Of a stretch of DNA of 64,000 bases, positions 36,134 to 47,564 are shown piece after piece (within the stretch, counting starts at the first letter, position 1; each line of letters starts with the position of its first letter). The notes beneath the pieces are model-generated. The model made no database searches, was not told where the DNA came from, and saw nothing but the letters and a program-made list of their open reading frames with translations. The stretch is from the NCBI GenBank assembly GCA_029817715.1, contig JARUPY010000083.1, positions 4,092,001-4,156,000 on the forward strand, written 5' to 3'. The position numbers and the translations under genes were made by a program. The stretch is from Melastoma dodecandrum (taxonomy: Eukaryota > Streptophyta > Magnoliopsida > Myrtales > Melastomataceae).

Positions 36134-36565
36134 TGGTTAGTAAGTTTAGAAATTCGGCTGCTAAGGTCTTTCCCCATTTTGCCTTTTTTTATTTTCTTTT
36201 AGCAGGAACAAAGTTTTGAAAGATTTTCAATTAGGTTCCTATAATGGCAGAAGAAGAAAAATCTTCAGAAAATTCTTCTGAAGCTATCGATACCCTACTT
36301 TATCCTCCCGTCCTTCGGTCGTCCAGTGCTCGTGGGTAAGCGTATATTCATAATATTAACACCCAAGAAAATGAGAGAATCTCGATACACCCACGTTCTA
36401 TGGCAGTTAACATCGTTCGCTTACATCTTGAGCATTTAAAGCCTGAGTAGCGAGGAGTTAGTAATCCGACTTTTTAGTATAGTTATTATCTCAAGCTTTC
36501 GAGGGACGAAATGTGGACACGATGTCGAAGGCAATATTATTTGCTTGCAGAAGCAAGGCAGGAAA
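36134..36565. other. Intergenic, no gene seen
   Basis: AT-rich sequence leading into the 50-bp tandem repeat. No recognisable feature. Confidence 0.35.
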
Positions 36566-36570
36566 ATACT

Positions 36571-36780
36571 CTCGGCCCTTGGCATCCTTCCACCGTCAGG
36601 GTGAGCCTCCGACCCTTGACACCAAAATCCCGCTTTACTCTACTGTTAGGGTGAGCTTTCGGTCCTTGACACAAAAATCCCGCTTCACTCCACCATTAGG
36701 GTGAGCCTCCGGTCCTTGACGATCAAATCCCGCCTTTGATCCACCACTAGGGTGAGCCTCAGGCCCTTAGTGTCCATGTT
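36571..36780. repeat. Tandem repeat, about 50-bp unit, four copies
   Basis: The words GGTGAGCCTCCGG-CCTTGAC and AAATCCCGC-TT-CTCCACC-TTAG recur with a period of 50-51 bp; GTGAGC starts at 36601, 36651, 36701 and 36752. Copies differ at several positions, so the array is old. A partial unit precedes it. No protein or known satellite is recognised. Confidence 0.8.
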
Positions 36781-37083
36781 CGTCGCTGCCTTCGTTCCAC
36801 TAGGTGAATTCCACGAAAGGAGTTCGCCTAGACCGCCTCTCGTCTATCCCCGACCGTCGTGAAGCGTCACCAGGCTTTTCTTGTTATCATCCCATCCAAG
36901 TCATGTCGTTGTATTAAATTCCGATATTGTTGTTTACTTATTATATTTGTATTTATCCACTTCACGGTGTACAACACCAAGTGCTGTAAATTCAGTAATA
37001 ATGTATTGCGTTTACTTTCACTTTAACGGCGACCAAATTCACTGTAAAATTCGACACGTGTTACGGGAACAATATTTTCCGCG

Positions 37084-37255
37084 CCAGAACTTGGGACTTC
37101 CGAAATCAACCACTGCTGAGTGCCTCTAAAGATGGAAAGGTCATCATATGGACCTTAGCAAAGGAAGGCGATCAATTCGGGGGGTCTCTTGGTCTCTAAC
37201 GGGGAACATCCTGGCGGTGGCTGATGGGAATAATAACATCGCGCTTTGGTACGAA
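37084..37255 (+). pseudogene. SEC13-like WD40 relic
   Basis: Three-frame reading gives NLGLPKSTTA, then KDGKVIIWTLAKEGDQF, then VSWSLTGNILAVADGNNNIALW, the order found in the last blades of the COPII/nuclear-pore protein SEC13. A stop interrupts the first part, and about ten residues are missing between DQF and VSW with a frame change. No introns separate the pieces, so it may be a retrocopy fragment, though only the C-terminal end survives. Confidence 0.75.
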
Positions 37256-37775
37256 CCGATGATGGTGTGTGGATACAAGTCTAAACTGTTGGATCTTTGC
37301 AGTTTTGGGAGCACAGCTTCTGAGTTCATCAGGCAAGTTCACTTCTTCAACTCGATGTCGACCGCCTTAGGGCCTGCTCTTCAACAGAGTTGGTGGAGTC
37401 CCCTGCATCCTGGTACAAAATTGGCTTGAAAAAGGTCAATGAGGGAGGATTAGATGTCAGCAGTTTGGTGTTTCCTAGGAAGGGAAGTTTGCGCCCGTGA
37501 AGATCTAACGGTGGGGGGAATGGAGAGAGCCGTGTTTTTTTTGTCCTAAACCGTTCTTCCTATGAATGAACCATATTGGCTCCTTTGTATTCATTTCGTC
37601 AATTATAAATATGAATCGAATATGAAGTGAGGGGTCGCAACTAAACGCCACGTTTCGCTTTCTGGGGCCATGTCCTCCCCCCGGTTTATAAATACGACCA
37701 TCAAGCATCACTCGCCTCTTATTTCTCTCTTACAACCTTTGACACAGTCGAAAGCGAAAACAGGGCACGCCACAC

Positions 37776-39141
37776 ATGATGACCAACCAAGACCAAAAGA
37801 TGGCCGCCTTGGACCTTTCCATGCAGCAACATCCCACGCAGGAGAAGACGGCCAACGGCCTCAGCGGTTCCCCAGAGACCGAATTCCCCTCTCACACACA
37901 CGGCTTCTGGGTCGTCATCGCTGCCCGGAAGGTCGAGGCCGTGCACGTCGTGCTGAGGCTGCTCTGCTTGGCAAGCTCGGTGACAGCGATGTCCTTCATG
38001 GTTACAGCTCACGAGGCAAACACCCTCGTCATCTACGGGTTCCGGATCCCGGTCCAGTCGAAATGGTCCTACTCCAGCTCCTTCCAGTAAGCTCGCAGCT
38101 CCCATTATCCTTCCTCTTTCTTCTTTCACTTCCACCTGAGAACGCACTGCCCTTCCGACATTCCAATACCCAAGAACTTTGTTGGCGGTTAAGTAGAAGA
38201 TAATTAGCTATGCTCACGTCGATACTTGGCCAGAACAGGGGGGATTGGGGTTAGATTTGTCATGTAATGAAGCATGTTTTCTTCCCTCGTCACATGCAAA
38301 GCCAAATTCCTTATGGCAGGTGAACGAGGGCAAACATCACATCCTTGTGTTAAAATAATTCAAAATCGACTCATATTTCTTCCTTCATTTCATTGGGCCA
38401 AAGCCTTACGTTTGTTCGTTGTCGGGAGTGGGGGTAATTTCTCCAGTTCCCGGGGCTCTTTGTTGTCTCGTGAGCCCACCTGGTTCGAATAAAATCAGAC
38501 ACCCGTGAACTGATTTTGTTCTTTTTCTCTTCCTCCTCTGTAGTTTTTGTCTTCGTACGATGTTGTTGTATTGTATGCAAAATATGAAAAGAAAGAAAGT
38601 TATATATAATTTTATATGCTGGAGTAGTGCATAAACATCAGTGTTAGAGCGGGGGCGTGATTTGAATGAATAGTATGTACTGATGTAGTCATGATTCCGA
38701 TAACATCAGGTACCTCGTCAGTACGGTGGCGGCGGTTGCGGCTCACACGCTCCTGCAACTGCTCATTTCCGTCACCAGAGTGCTGAGGAAATCGCCCACC
38801 GTATCATCCAGGAACTTCCGGTGGCTTCTTTTTGCGGCGGATCAGGTCGACTCCCTCATCACACTGGGAATATTAACGTGGTCGTTAATGGGAGCTTGAT
38901 ATTCCTCCCGTTATTGTTTCAGGTGTTTGCATACGCGCTGATCAGTGCTGGGTCAGCCGCGTCTGGAGTGACCAACCTGAACAGGACGGGGATAAAGCAC
39001 ACGCCGCTCCCAAACTTCTGCAAGCCCCTCCGGGGCTTCTGCGATCATGTCGCCCTCTCGATCGCGTTCACCTTCCTCGGCTGCATGTTGATGGCGACAA
39101 CCGCGATCCTGGACGTGATCCTGCTGTCCTCAGCTAAATAA
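37776..39141 (+). CDS. CASP-like four-helix membrane protein (3A-type)
   Basis: CASP-like (CASPL) proteins share the MARVEL-like four-helix fold of the Casparian strip scaffold proteins and sit in the plasma membrane. Three exons: 37776-38086, 38710-38845, 38923-39141, giving 222 codons (221 aa), normal for the family. Predicted helices: VVLRLLCLASSVTAMSFMVTA, YLVSTVAAVAAHTLLQLLI, VFAYALISAGSAASGV and HVALSIAFTFLGCMLMATTA. Conserved Arg in helix 1 (VLRLLCL) and the Asp before helix 3 (AADQVFAYAL) are present. Exon phases join cleanly (Q split CA/G; DQ|VFA). An in-frame second Met eight codons in is an alternative start. Function beyond membrane scaffolding is unknown. Confidence 0.88.
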
Positions 39142-40412
39142 TCTAAGGCGATATATCATTTTTACGGGTGGAAGCACATATTCCGCATCCTCTCTTGGAC
39201 TTCACGTTGTATTCGCGTCCTTTTCTGCCTCGCCTTGATATGTAATGGCATCTCCCCATTAATATCAATTTGGGGGGGGGGGGACATCCTTAAACCGCCA
39301 GTAGTAACTGCTGACAGTGTAATGGTTATTGTTCCTCTCGAATCATCAGGGAGAGTTCGCCCTATCTGCCACCATAGCCGCGGCCCTGAACGCTGCCAAG
39401 GCGTTCAAAGGTGGGGGTCACGGCATCTGGCCCGAGCCCGCTGAGGGAAGTTACAGCCTCTACGAAGTCCGGAATTCGCGCCATAAGTTGTGATGTTAGG
39501 CACAGAAGTTAATCCGACGTATATTTCACCCACTCCTCGTCTCCGGGCGCAGCTCCGGGTTCGAGTCCTAGAGACTGCCCGTCCGAGGCGGCCGTCGTCC
39601 CGCCCCAACTCTATGTTCCCATTCATCGTTCCAATCAAATTGTCGGGACGGATGGATAAAATAAATACGCGATGAGCTCGGTGGTTGTCATATTCGGGCG
39701 TGTACTCTCTAATGCATAATAACCCTCCTCAACTAACTATTAATGAGTCCCCCTCCCCCCACCTCAAATCCCATAACTACGTGTCGATGAAGCCAGGCTT
39801 GCAAATACTTGTGGTGATGGGTTTTGCGTGGAGATCGAATCGTCCCATCAATTCAATTCTTTCCTTGTCGACATAAAAGATTCATTTTGCCCTCGCTCAT
39901 TGGGCAGGCAGTGAAGGACGTGCTGCTTGTGCTCCTAAAAGCTCCAAAACAAATCATTGGCGTTAATTACTTGAAAAGATAAACAATCAATTTACTAAGA
40001 CCAAATAATACTAATAAAAATGAATACCTCCCTTTTTCCCAACGAATGAGTTGATGTGCGACCGGCGGACAATAAACAATTGTCAAACGCCCACCCATCC
40101 CTGCTAACATAACATTAAACATAGCAAAACAACCGTCGTTAATGCCCATAAGAAAAATTAAATGTTGGTCATCGATTCCCACACGAATTGATTTCCCCCA
40201 ACATGACCACAACACGACCCACTATTAAACTTGCCAGCCAACCACCCCCCCATCCTCAAAAGGCTTCTACCTAATTGGTGCTTGTCTTCGATGAGAAAGG
40301 ATTAGGACATGTATAGTCATCCCAATGACAAATAATAAAAGGAGTCAACCTGACTTTTAAAGCAGTTATTAATTTCCTCTCTAAAACGTGTTACTAATTT
40401 CGGTTAGTTACT
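39142..40412. other. Intergenic with an unassigned coding-like fragment
   Basis: At about 39348-39480 one plus-strand frame is GC-rich and protein-like (HQGEFALSATIAAALNAAK, GIWPEPAEGSYSLYEV) but I recognise no family. Around 39556-39570 GGGTTCGAGTCC resembles a tRNA B box, suggesting a SINE remnant, yet no A box or tail is evident. A G run lies at about 39271-39283. The rest is AT-rich with nothing recognised. Confidence 0.35.
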
Positions 40413-40413
40413 T

Positions 40414-41368
40414 ATGCGTGTGGTTTCCGAAAAGAAAACTGTTACGGATTGAAATGAAATAGACACAATTAAATCTTAAAATGAGATAAAATGAAACAAT
40501 ATTCATTCCATTTTGTGAGCTTTGTTCCAAAATAATATTAGTTCGTAAAATATTTTGTTAAATAAGTCGGTCAAACATAAAATTCTTGAATTAAGATCGG
40601 TAAAATGGAATTACTAAATCAGATTTTGATCTTCAAAAAAATTCGAGTCTTTGACTCCGATTTTGATGCTTCAAAACAAATTCAGAGTCCATAACACTGA
40701 CTTTATGCTATATGTCAGCCCACATTAAGTCGGGGTAGAACACTATCGTCAAAGTAAAAATGAAGTCCTTGAACTCCATTTTTTTTTTGTCTAATAACCA
40801 CTCCTCCATTCATTTTTTTTATATGAGTTTCCCTAATCGTGCCATCTCCGTCGATCCTCCTCGTCGTGCATCCCTGCTGTCTGACTCAGATCCATGCCTC
40901 CCCGAGCCGTGCCACCTCACTAGTCCTCCCCGTCGTGCCTCTCCGTTGTCCAAGATATGGTCCTCCCCTCCGTCCATCGATCCCAGTTTCGGGCCTCCCC
41001 GAGCCGTCAGCCGGTCCTCCCCGTATGACTGTGTGTATCTTAGACAAGAGTTGTTCTGAGACTGCAAAAATCGGAGTTAAGGACCTAGTTTTTTATCTGA
41101 CTATAGTAATCCGTAAAATTGCTTCATTAAAATCAAAGTCATCGATCCCGACTTAATGCGGGATGACATATGGCATAAAGTCGGGGTAAGAGATTTCGAT
41201 ATTTGTTTTGAGAGACTCTAATTTTATTGAAAATAAAATTCAGATTTAGTAACTCCGACTAATAAATCCTAATTGAAGAATTTAAAGTTTTACCGACCTA
41301 TTTTATGAAACATTTTACGAATTAGCGTTATTTGTAACAAAGCTCCAATTTCGAAAACCAAACGCATG
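40414..41368. mobile_element. Foldback element, about 0.95 kb, with long imperfect arms
   Basis: Left arm (40414-40787) and right arm (41061-41368) are reverse complements with many mismatches. Matching landmarks are ATGCGTGTGGTTTCCGAAA / TTTCGAAAACCAAACGCAT at the ends, then TTAGTTCGTAAAATATTTTG / CATTTTACGAATTAGCG, TTTATGCTATATGTCAGCCC / GATGACATATGGCATAAA, and GAAGTCCTTGAACTCC / GGAGTTAAGGACC. The left arm has an extra block of about 80 bp. The spacer (40840-41050) is GC-richer and holds imperfect repeats of about 67 bp around GTCCTCCCCGTCGTGCC. No transposase. Confidence 0.78.
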
Positions 41369-42744
41369 ATTTGGAGTTAATCCCAACTACAAGGGTCGGC
41401 TCTCACCAAAGCAATTTGCCCACGTTTTCCTTTCGATGGCCGAGCTGGAGGGAGATTTTGATGGAGCAAGTCAAAGATATTTTCTTCATGCCCAAAAAAT
41501 AAAAAATAAAATAAATTCTTATTTGTTATATGTCTTGTGTATTACCAATTATACGCCCGACTTGTTGGTGAAGTATTATTGATAGTAGTTGTGTGTGTGT
41601 GGGGGGGAGTTTATTTCATATAACTTGGTAGAACGAAAAATTGATTGCCCTCCCCCAACTACTCGTCATTGAATGAATTTCATTTCGCTTATATGAATAA
41701 ATAAATACTAGAAGAAACAAAAAGGGGAAGTCCTAAAAGATGTTAGCCACTTAAAGAGTACATTTACCCAATCATGACATTATGATGCCATGAGCGCAAC
41801 ACTTTGGGAACACCTCCCCAAAACGAGACAAATCAATTGTTGTTGTGGTGGTGAGGCTTCATTACCATCAATGAACCACAACTCTCCAAACTTACCACAA
41901 GATACATGCACAACTGTCTCTCTTGTGTCTTAATAGTAAGGTCTCAATTCCCTTTCGATATCAAAGACCCGATCGATTAGAGATATTGATTGGACCACCC
42001 CCACCTCCCCCAAATGCTTCACGGGCAAAGGTAAAAAAAAAAAAAAAAAATGAGACGATACCCTAATAAGGTCTCATCGAGCAATTTACCTACGAGTGCG
42101 ACTGAGTCGGTGGATGACGGGGACTTGTCACTCACTCGATGCAACAACGGTCACCCCCGACTTATTACAACCTCGACGGTATCCCCACTCCTTCGAATTC
42201 AAATGTCATTTTTTTTAATAATTATAAGAGGAAATAATTAAATTTCGAAGTAATAAAATAAAACAAGAAGATGACCTGGCCGTACATTCATTCAAATAGT
42301 TGCCTTAAATTGCGACCCAAAGCCGTTACCAGACACGTAAAGACAATGTGGTGGTGGTGGTGTGTGGGACCATATTATTTACGCTCGTTTTTATTTTAAG
42401 TTTTTTCGTCATTAAAAAAGTTTGAATATTCCTTCAACGAATATTCCATTAATTAAAAAAAAAAGATCAGACCAATTGATATTTAGCAAATTAATCTAAT
42501 CGCGACGACCAAGATTGAGGATGCTGCTTCCTTCCCTACTCTACTCTTGCCTTACGGTGGGGATCTGCACATGACCAGCCCAAATGGAAAACACTAAATC
42601 TTTTTCAACGTGTAACTAACTACATACATACATTACATTACATATGACCTGGACCTTGACACCAAATTAAAATTTCTGGGCAATGAAAAAAGTTATTAAT
42701 TATAATAAAAAAAGAGGCATTAATTATTAATTAAGGCCCATTCG
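41369..42744. other. Intergenic, AT-rich
   Basis: No gene-like frame. Poly(A) at about 42033-42050 and a GTGGTGGTGG tract near 42350. It contains the 3' flank of the DREB gene at its right end. Confidence 0.45.
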
Positions 42745-43491
42745 TTAATCTTGAACGAGGGCCTCCAATTTGGTGATGTAATTCCCTGCTTCGAACAGAT
42801 CCTCGCAGAATCCCATCCCCCCTAAGCTCAGTTCACCCCCGCCTTCCCCCGCTTCGTAGTGTTGTAGCCACGCCGCCCCCGGCTCCACCACCCAGTACTC
42901 CGCCGAGTCCACCATCCCGAAGTCGTCGCCCTCGATGTTGGGCAGCTCAGTGATCTCGCATAGCTCCTCTGACCCCTCCACGGCGTCCGAGTTCGAGGCC
43001 GACTGCTCCGACGCCCCCACCGACGCCTCACGGTCCAGTCCCGTCATCGCGGCGGCCCTCGCCGCCGCCGCCTGGATATCCCGGGGGTCCGACGATTCCG
43101 GCCTCGGCAACGACCCCGCGTGCTGGGGGAAGTTGAGGACCGCGGACTTCCCCTTTATGGCGACGGCGGCGACGTCGTGCGCCCGCGCTGCCATCTCGGG
43201 CGTCGGGAACGTCCCGAGCCATATCCTGGACTTCTTCCGGGGCTCGCGAATCTCGGAGACCCACTTGCCCCAGCTCCGGATCCTCACGCCCCTGTACAGG
43301 GGATGCCTGGTGCTTCCGCCCCCGCCGCTTCCCCCCCGCGCCCTCTTGGGCCCAGTCGGGCCGTCTTCCTTGCGCTCAGGCTTATCGACATTCTTCCGAC
43401 GGGGCAATGTCAAATCGCTGGAGGAGGAACAGGCGGAGGAAGGGGAGGAATTGACGGACGTGTCCGAACACGTGAACGGGAATTCGGACAT
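42745..43491 (-). CDS. DREB-type AP2/ERF factor, A-4 (TINY/DREB3-like) subgroup
   Basis: A single-exon 248-aa transcription factor. A serine-rich N terminus ([12 protein letters not shown]) and a basic stretch precede one AP2 domain at about residues 64-120: [56 protein letters not shown]. Val in the WVSEIREP strand and Glu five residues on mark the DREB class, which binds DRE/CRT (CCGAC) sites. The post-domain [12 protein letters not shown] and the acidic C terminus are typical of A-4 members. Intronless structure also fits. It lies divergent to the seven-helix protein gene with about 1.1 kb between starts. Confidence 0.92.
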   Translation of the reverse strand: MSEFPFTCSDTSVNSSPSSACSSSSDLTLPRRKNVDKPERKEDGPTGPKRARGGSGGGGSTRHPLYRGVRIRSWGKWVSEIREPRKKSRIWLGTFPTPEMAARAHDVAAVAIKGKSAVLNFPQHAGSLPRPESSDPRDIQAAAARAAAMTGLDREASVGASEQSASNSDAVEGSEELCEITELPNIEGDDFGMVDSAEYWVVEPGAAWLQHYEAGEGGGELSLGGMGFCEDLFEAGNYITKLEALVQD

Positions 43492-44579
43492 TGTTCCTGC
43501 TAAAATGTCTCTACAAATTTTTTGTAAAGCCGTGTGGGGAGAGGATGGAAAAATTTATATTAAAGTCAGGAACTTCCGGGCTGCTGTTTTCTCATTTTAT
43601 TTCAAAATTTTTTTTTCTTAATCTTTTCTTGGGTTTGGGCAAGTAGGACAGGCTCCTCCATACAGCGACCCCTAACCAACCAAAGTATAATACTATTCCC
43701 CGAGAGTGACAAATTTACTTACGCCTACGCGGACAATTTGTATTGGCCACGTGTGATATGTACATGTAATAATATTATCCCCCCCTTTGGACCAAAATCG
43801 TTTGCTTTTCTTTTCTTTTTATTTTTTTATTTTTGGCTTAGAGCCTGAATACGATAGGGCAACATAAACGACAGTTCATCCCATTGATTGCGTGCTTGTT
43901 CAAATGCCTGATTTGTGTGCTTAATTCAAAGAGTTTTTAATCCCCACCGGCGAAAGAAAGAGAAAAAAGAAGTTTTTGTGTCCTCCGGAGTCAATGACTT
44001 GCGACACACGACCCACAACCAACTCCTAAAATTTTTACTTTACCCCCGCATAAATATTTTTTATATTTATTGGGACGCGCGCGCGACACGACAGACGGTC
44101 GAATCGTTCTTTTAGGGCGGGAAATCAAGCATCGGGCCCAAATTGTGGATATGGGCTCGGGGGATGTGGGCCCAGGCCCATATATAGGCCCACTAGAAGA
44201 GCCCGAGTTCGGTTATTTTATTTGTTGTAGTTAGTGGTGGTGTTGGGTTTGTTATCGTGACAACATCTCGCACTGGGGGCATCGTCGTCACATGACCCAC
44301 CCTTCTCCTAATCAACGTTCGTTTCTTTTTTTAAGCCTTATTTGAAAAATGAATATATAAACAAACTAAATCATCCCCAAAACCCCCACCCGTTCTGAAA
44401 ATCCACTCCTGGGAATCACAACAGAATTGGAAACGGGTTAGCGCCACGTGGCACCACCACCTCCGTTGTCACGTCCGCCTCGTCCCGTTCGTTTGCCCTC
44501 CCCTCCTACCAAAACGTCTCTCCCGGTTACGATAAACAAACGAACGAAAAGAAACCGAAACTTCAGGAGGAGGAGGAAA
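43492..44579. promoter_or_regulatory. Divergent upstream region between DREB and the membrane-protein gene
   Basis: The 1.1 kb between the two starts has a TATA-like AT-rich left part. A cluster of GGGCCC/GGCCCA/GGCCCATATATAGGCCC words lies at about 44133-44192. A perfect palindrome GCCACGTGGC (44443-44452), a G-box/ABRE, lies 130 bp before the membrane-protein start. G-boxes bind bZIP, PIF and other bHLH factors. Confidence 0.55.
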
Positions 44580-46180
44580 ATGGGAGCGGCTCCTCTTCCT
44601 CCGGCGGCGGCGGGGGTCGTGGATGAGATCTACCGGCCACTCCCTTCCGTCTACTTCCTCTTCCTGGCGGTCTGGTTGGTCTCCTCCGCTATCTGGGCCT
44701 CCCACACTTACAGGAACTCCCACCTCCCCACCGTCAACCTTCAGTTGATACTGTCCACCGTTCCCCTTCTCAAGTCCCTCCAACTCATGCTCTCTTCCTT
44801 CTTCTGGTATCATCCACCTGCCTTGGGTTTCTTCCGCTGACCTTTTTTGGTTTTTGGCTTTTGTTTTTTATTTGTTTGGTTGGTTGGATGGATCGCAAGG
44901 TACTCGTGCTTCTACCTCGGTAGGTGCTCGCTGTGGATGTCCTTCGGGGTTTACGCCACCGGGATGCTCTTCAAGACGGCTTCCCTCGTCTGCTTCCTCC
45001 TCATATCTCAGGGTTACTGCATCACTTCCGATCGCCTCCCCTTGAACAAGCGTCGCTCCACCGTCGCCCTCGCGGGCCTGTTTTACCTCACCCTCGTCGG
45101 TTACCGATCTTCCGTGCCTCTCTTCTCGGTTAGATTTGGGAGTTTATCCCCCACTCCCCTCCATCTTTCCCTGTTTTCTTTTTCTTCGAACTCTCGATGA
45201 GTAAAACTAACTCGGGGACGACTTCTCCTCTGCAGCTTCTCCTAATGGTTAACTATCTTATTTTGTCGTACAGCATATCCGTCGGAGTTCTCCAAAACAT
45301 CGTGATTCTTCGCGAGCAGTTGGTGACACCCTTTGACGAGGATGACATCGACTCTATGGCCGATCCGGCATACATCAAGTATTCAATGTTCAGGTATGCG
45401 TCTGTTTTGGTGTTTTAAAGTCTGCCATCGATGGAAAGGAAACGAACGCGATTTCAACTCCCCTCTGCGGTTGCCAGGAAATTCTATGGGGCTACACAGA
45501 TTATCGCCATTGCAGAAGTCGTGGCAAGTACACAAACTTGCAGATGTTGCAATCTTTTGAACTCTCCTCCTGTTTCCGAGATTTGATGCTGAAAGAAGAC
45601 ACTTTGACACTTTGCATTTTTTTTCCAGACATTTCTTAACATGGAGAATTCGCCTGAGAACTACTGGTTGCGATCGGCGATTCGAGAATGGATAGTGATG
45701 TATATCTTTCTCTTCCTTGGGTATGTGCCTGACTCTTACTAACACAGTTTCCTTCTTTCAGTTCCCGGAGATCAAGCCTCTCTTTTCTCGCAGGTGGGTT
45801 TTCAGATCGCAGGACTTGGCACCCACTTCTGCCGTCATGCGGCCTGCAAAGTCTAACATGAATTCGAACATCCCCCCAATATACAGCATAGTAAGTCGTA
45901 ACAATTTCTCGAAGCACCACTTTAAACACGACAGCCAACTTTTCCCCGTAGCCTTACGTGATCTCAAACTGCTACAGGAAATGGATGAAGCATCCTTCAG
46001 GGACTTCAGCAGGCATAAGTGGCAGATCGGCGTGGTATGCAACTACTCTCTCTCATGTTTGTCCAACCTTAGTCGAATACTTAAATGATCGGTTTTTCCT
46101 TCTTGTGAGTTTAGCCTATTTCCGCAGACAGTAGCCGTAAGGACACGATACTGGTAGTCATCCAGCATCCTCATCTTTAG
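44580..46180 (+). CDS. Predicted seven-helix membrane protein, lung-seven-transmembrane/GOST-like
   Basis: Eight exons: 44580-44806, 44900-45128, 45236-45393, 45478-45520, 45629-45720, 45794-45890, 45978-46034, 46115-46180; 322 aa with all phases joining. About seven hydrophobic segments: VYFLFLAVWLVSSAIWA, LQLILSTVPLLKSLQLML, SFGVYATGMLFKTASLVCFLL, VALAGLFYLTLVGY, LLLMVNYLILSYSISVGVL, YGATQIIAIAEVV and IVMYIFLFLGWVF. The protein resembles plant proteins labelled GPCR-like or lung seven transmembrane, but unlike classical GOST proteins it has no signal peptide or large lumenal domain. FRSQDLAP and PPIYSIEMDEASF follow the last helix. The start at MGAAPLP was preferred over an in-frame ATG 44 codons upstream, which would add only a basic low-complexity stretch. 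Function unknown. Confidence 0.7.
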
Positions 46181-46627
46181 CGAGGCTGGTACGAAATCAA
46201 ACTCGTCTCCCATTACTTTGAGATGCTTGGCGATGAAGTCCGCCGCCGCCACCGCAACGTGCCGTGGCCGGAGCACGTCGAGACATGGGGGCTGTTTCAT
46301 TGTATTTAGAAAAAGCAAATTGATTTCTTAGACGTTGTTCGTTTTGCCATTTTTTTCTTATGTCATCTTATAAATTGAATTTAACTAGTTTCATTTCAGC
46401 TCGCTCATTAACAATCTCCTGTTTTACTTAGTTTTGTCCCTTTTGAACAAACGGGCATTTCTACAATTTTAGTTTTGCAATACAAACACAAACATCGCAA
46501 CCACTTGTCCGACGAGAAACGATCAAGTCTTTGGAGCCTGTACGTTATCAACTACGCGGTCATCGGGCGGACAGCGATCCACCACGGAGTTGATACCCGC
46601 TTGTGGTTTTGGGTTGGGTTCAGGGTT

Positions 46628-46641
46628 TTAGGGTTTAGGGT
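46628..46641. promoter_or_regulatory. Telo-box (TTTAGGGTTTAGGG) upstream of COX19
   Basis: Two adjacent TTTAGGG units lie about 85 bp before the COX19 ATG. Telo-boxes are common just upstream of translation and respiratory-biogenesis genes in plants. Confidence 0.55.
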
Positions 46642-46720
46642 CCACGCAACCCGTTCGACGAATTGCCTCTTCCAAATCAACCATCGATTCTGCGGAAGCC
46701 CACTTGAGGAAACACTTCCC

Positions 46721-47564
46721 ATGAGTGCAGGTCAAATTAACTCTTTGGTTTTGGGAAATTCTTCGATTGTGTTCATGTGATATGCTTCTCTCCAGAGCCC
46801 AGAGATATCGGGTTTGTCTTTTGTTGTAGCTGATTAGTTGTCAGCATTGTCCTCCTTTGAAATCAGAATCTTTAGCCGTTGTATTTGCAATGAGTTCGGG
46901 CGTAGAGCCAACGTGTTTACGCAGGTACGTGTTCTTAGGTAGTCCATTGTGGGGGATGATAACCCGGCCCTTCTTATTTTGTTCAGGTGGTGCATTCGGT
47001 GGAGGCAGAGGCCCCCGACCGGTTCCTCCGGAAAAGGGCGTGTTTCCCTTGGATCACCTGAATGAATGTGACTTGGTATGAACTCCTTAATAGCTAATGA
47101 ATGGAATATCTTCTGTTGCAAGAGATTGTAATTTTCTACTTTTTTTTTCTTGCCCCGATATTGCTAATGATCATTATGCCTCTCTTGGATCTCCAGGAGA
47201 AGAAAGATTATATCAGTTGTTTGAAGTCTTCAGGACACCAATCCGAGAAATGTAGACTATTCTCGAAGAAGTACTTGGAATGTCGTATGGAAAAGTGAGT
47301 ATCTTAATGGAGATGGCTAGGCGATGGGATTGCCTATAATTTACTATGAACACACGATGGGGAAATGGCTAGGATTTTAGATAGTTAAAGATGATTGATT
47401 TGTGGTATTTGCAAATGATTATTTAGAAATACTCTTTTTTTTTTTCCTACAGAAATTTGATGGCAAGACAGGATATGTCTGAGCTGGGATTCAGCAAGGA
47501 AACTGATGTCCAAGCTTCCGGGGATAAGAAATCCCAAAGTATTGATAAACGATCATCTGACTAA
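46721..47564 (+). CDS. COX19: COX19, cytochrome c oxidase assembly factor
   Basis: COX19 is a small copper-related factor in the mitochondrial intermembrane space needed to assemble complex IV. Four exons: 46721-46730, 46987-47075, 47197-47294, 47453-47564; 102 aa. The family hallmarks are present: MSAGGAFGG, PVPPEKGVFPLDHLNEC, then the twin CX9C motif (C-DLEKKDYIS-C ... C-RLFSKKYLE-C) of a CHCH fold, and NLMARQDMSELGFSKE. The ten-base first exon was accepted because it supplies the conserved MSAG and a GT donor. Convergent with the MTV1-type gene, about 550 bp apart. Confidence 0.93.

Noticed and set aside
37266..37429. Continuation of the SEC13 relic to 37429
   Set aside because: The residues resemble SEC13 only loosely and in the wrong order, so I ended the relic at 37255.
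42935..43621. Long plus-strand frame opposite the DREB gene
   Set aside because: It is the antisense of a GC-rich intact AP2 gene; no independent motifs.
44448..44579. N-terminal extension of the seven-helix protein from an upstream in-frame ATG
   Set aside because: It adds 44 basic, proline-rich residues unlike relatives; the ATG at 44580 gives the expected short start.
46475..46780. 101-codon frame overlapping the COX19 leader
   Set aside because: It shows no family resemblance and is in a different frame from COX19; likely chance.
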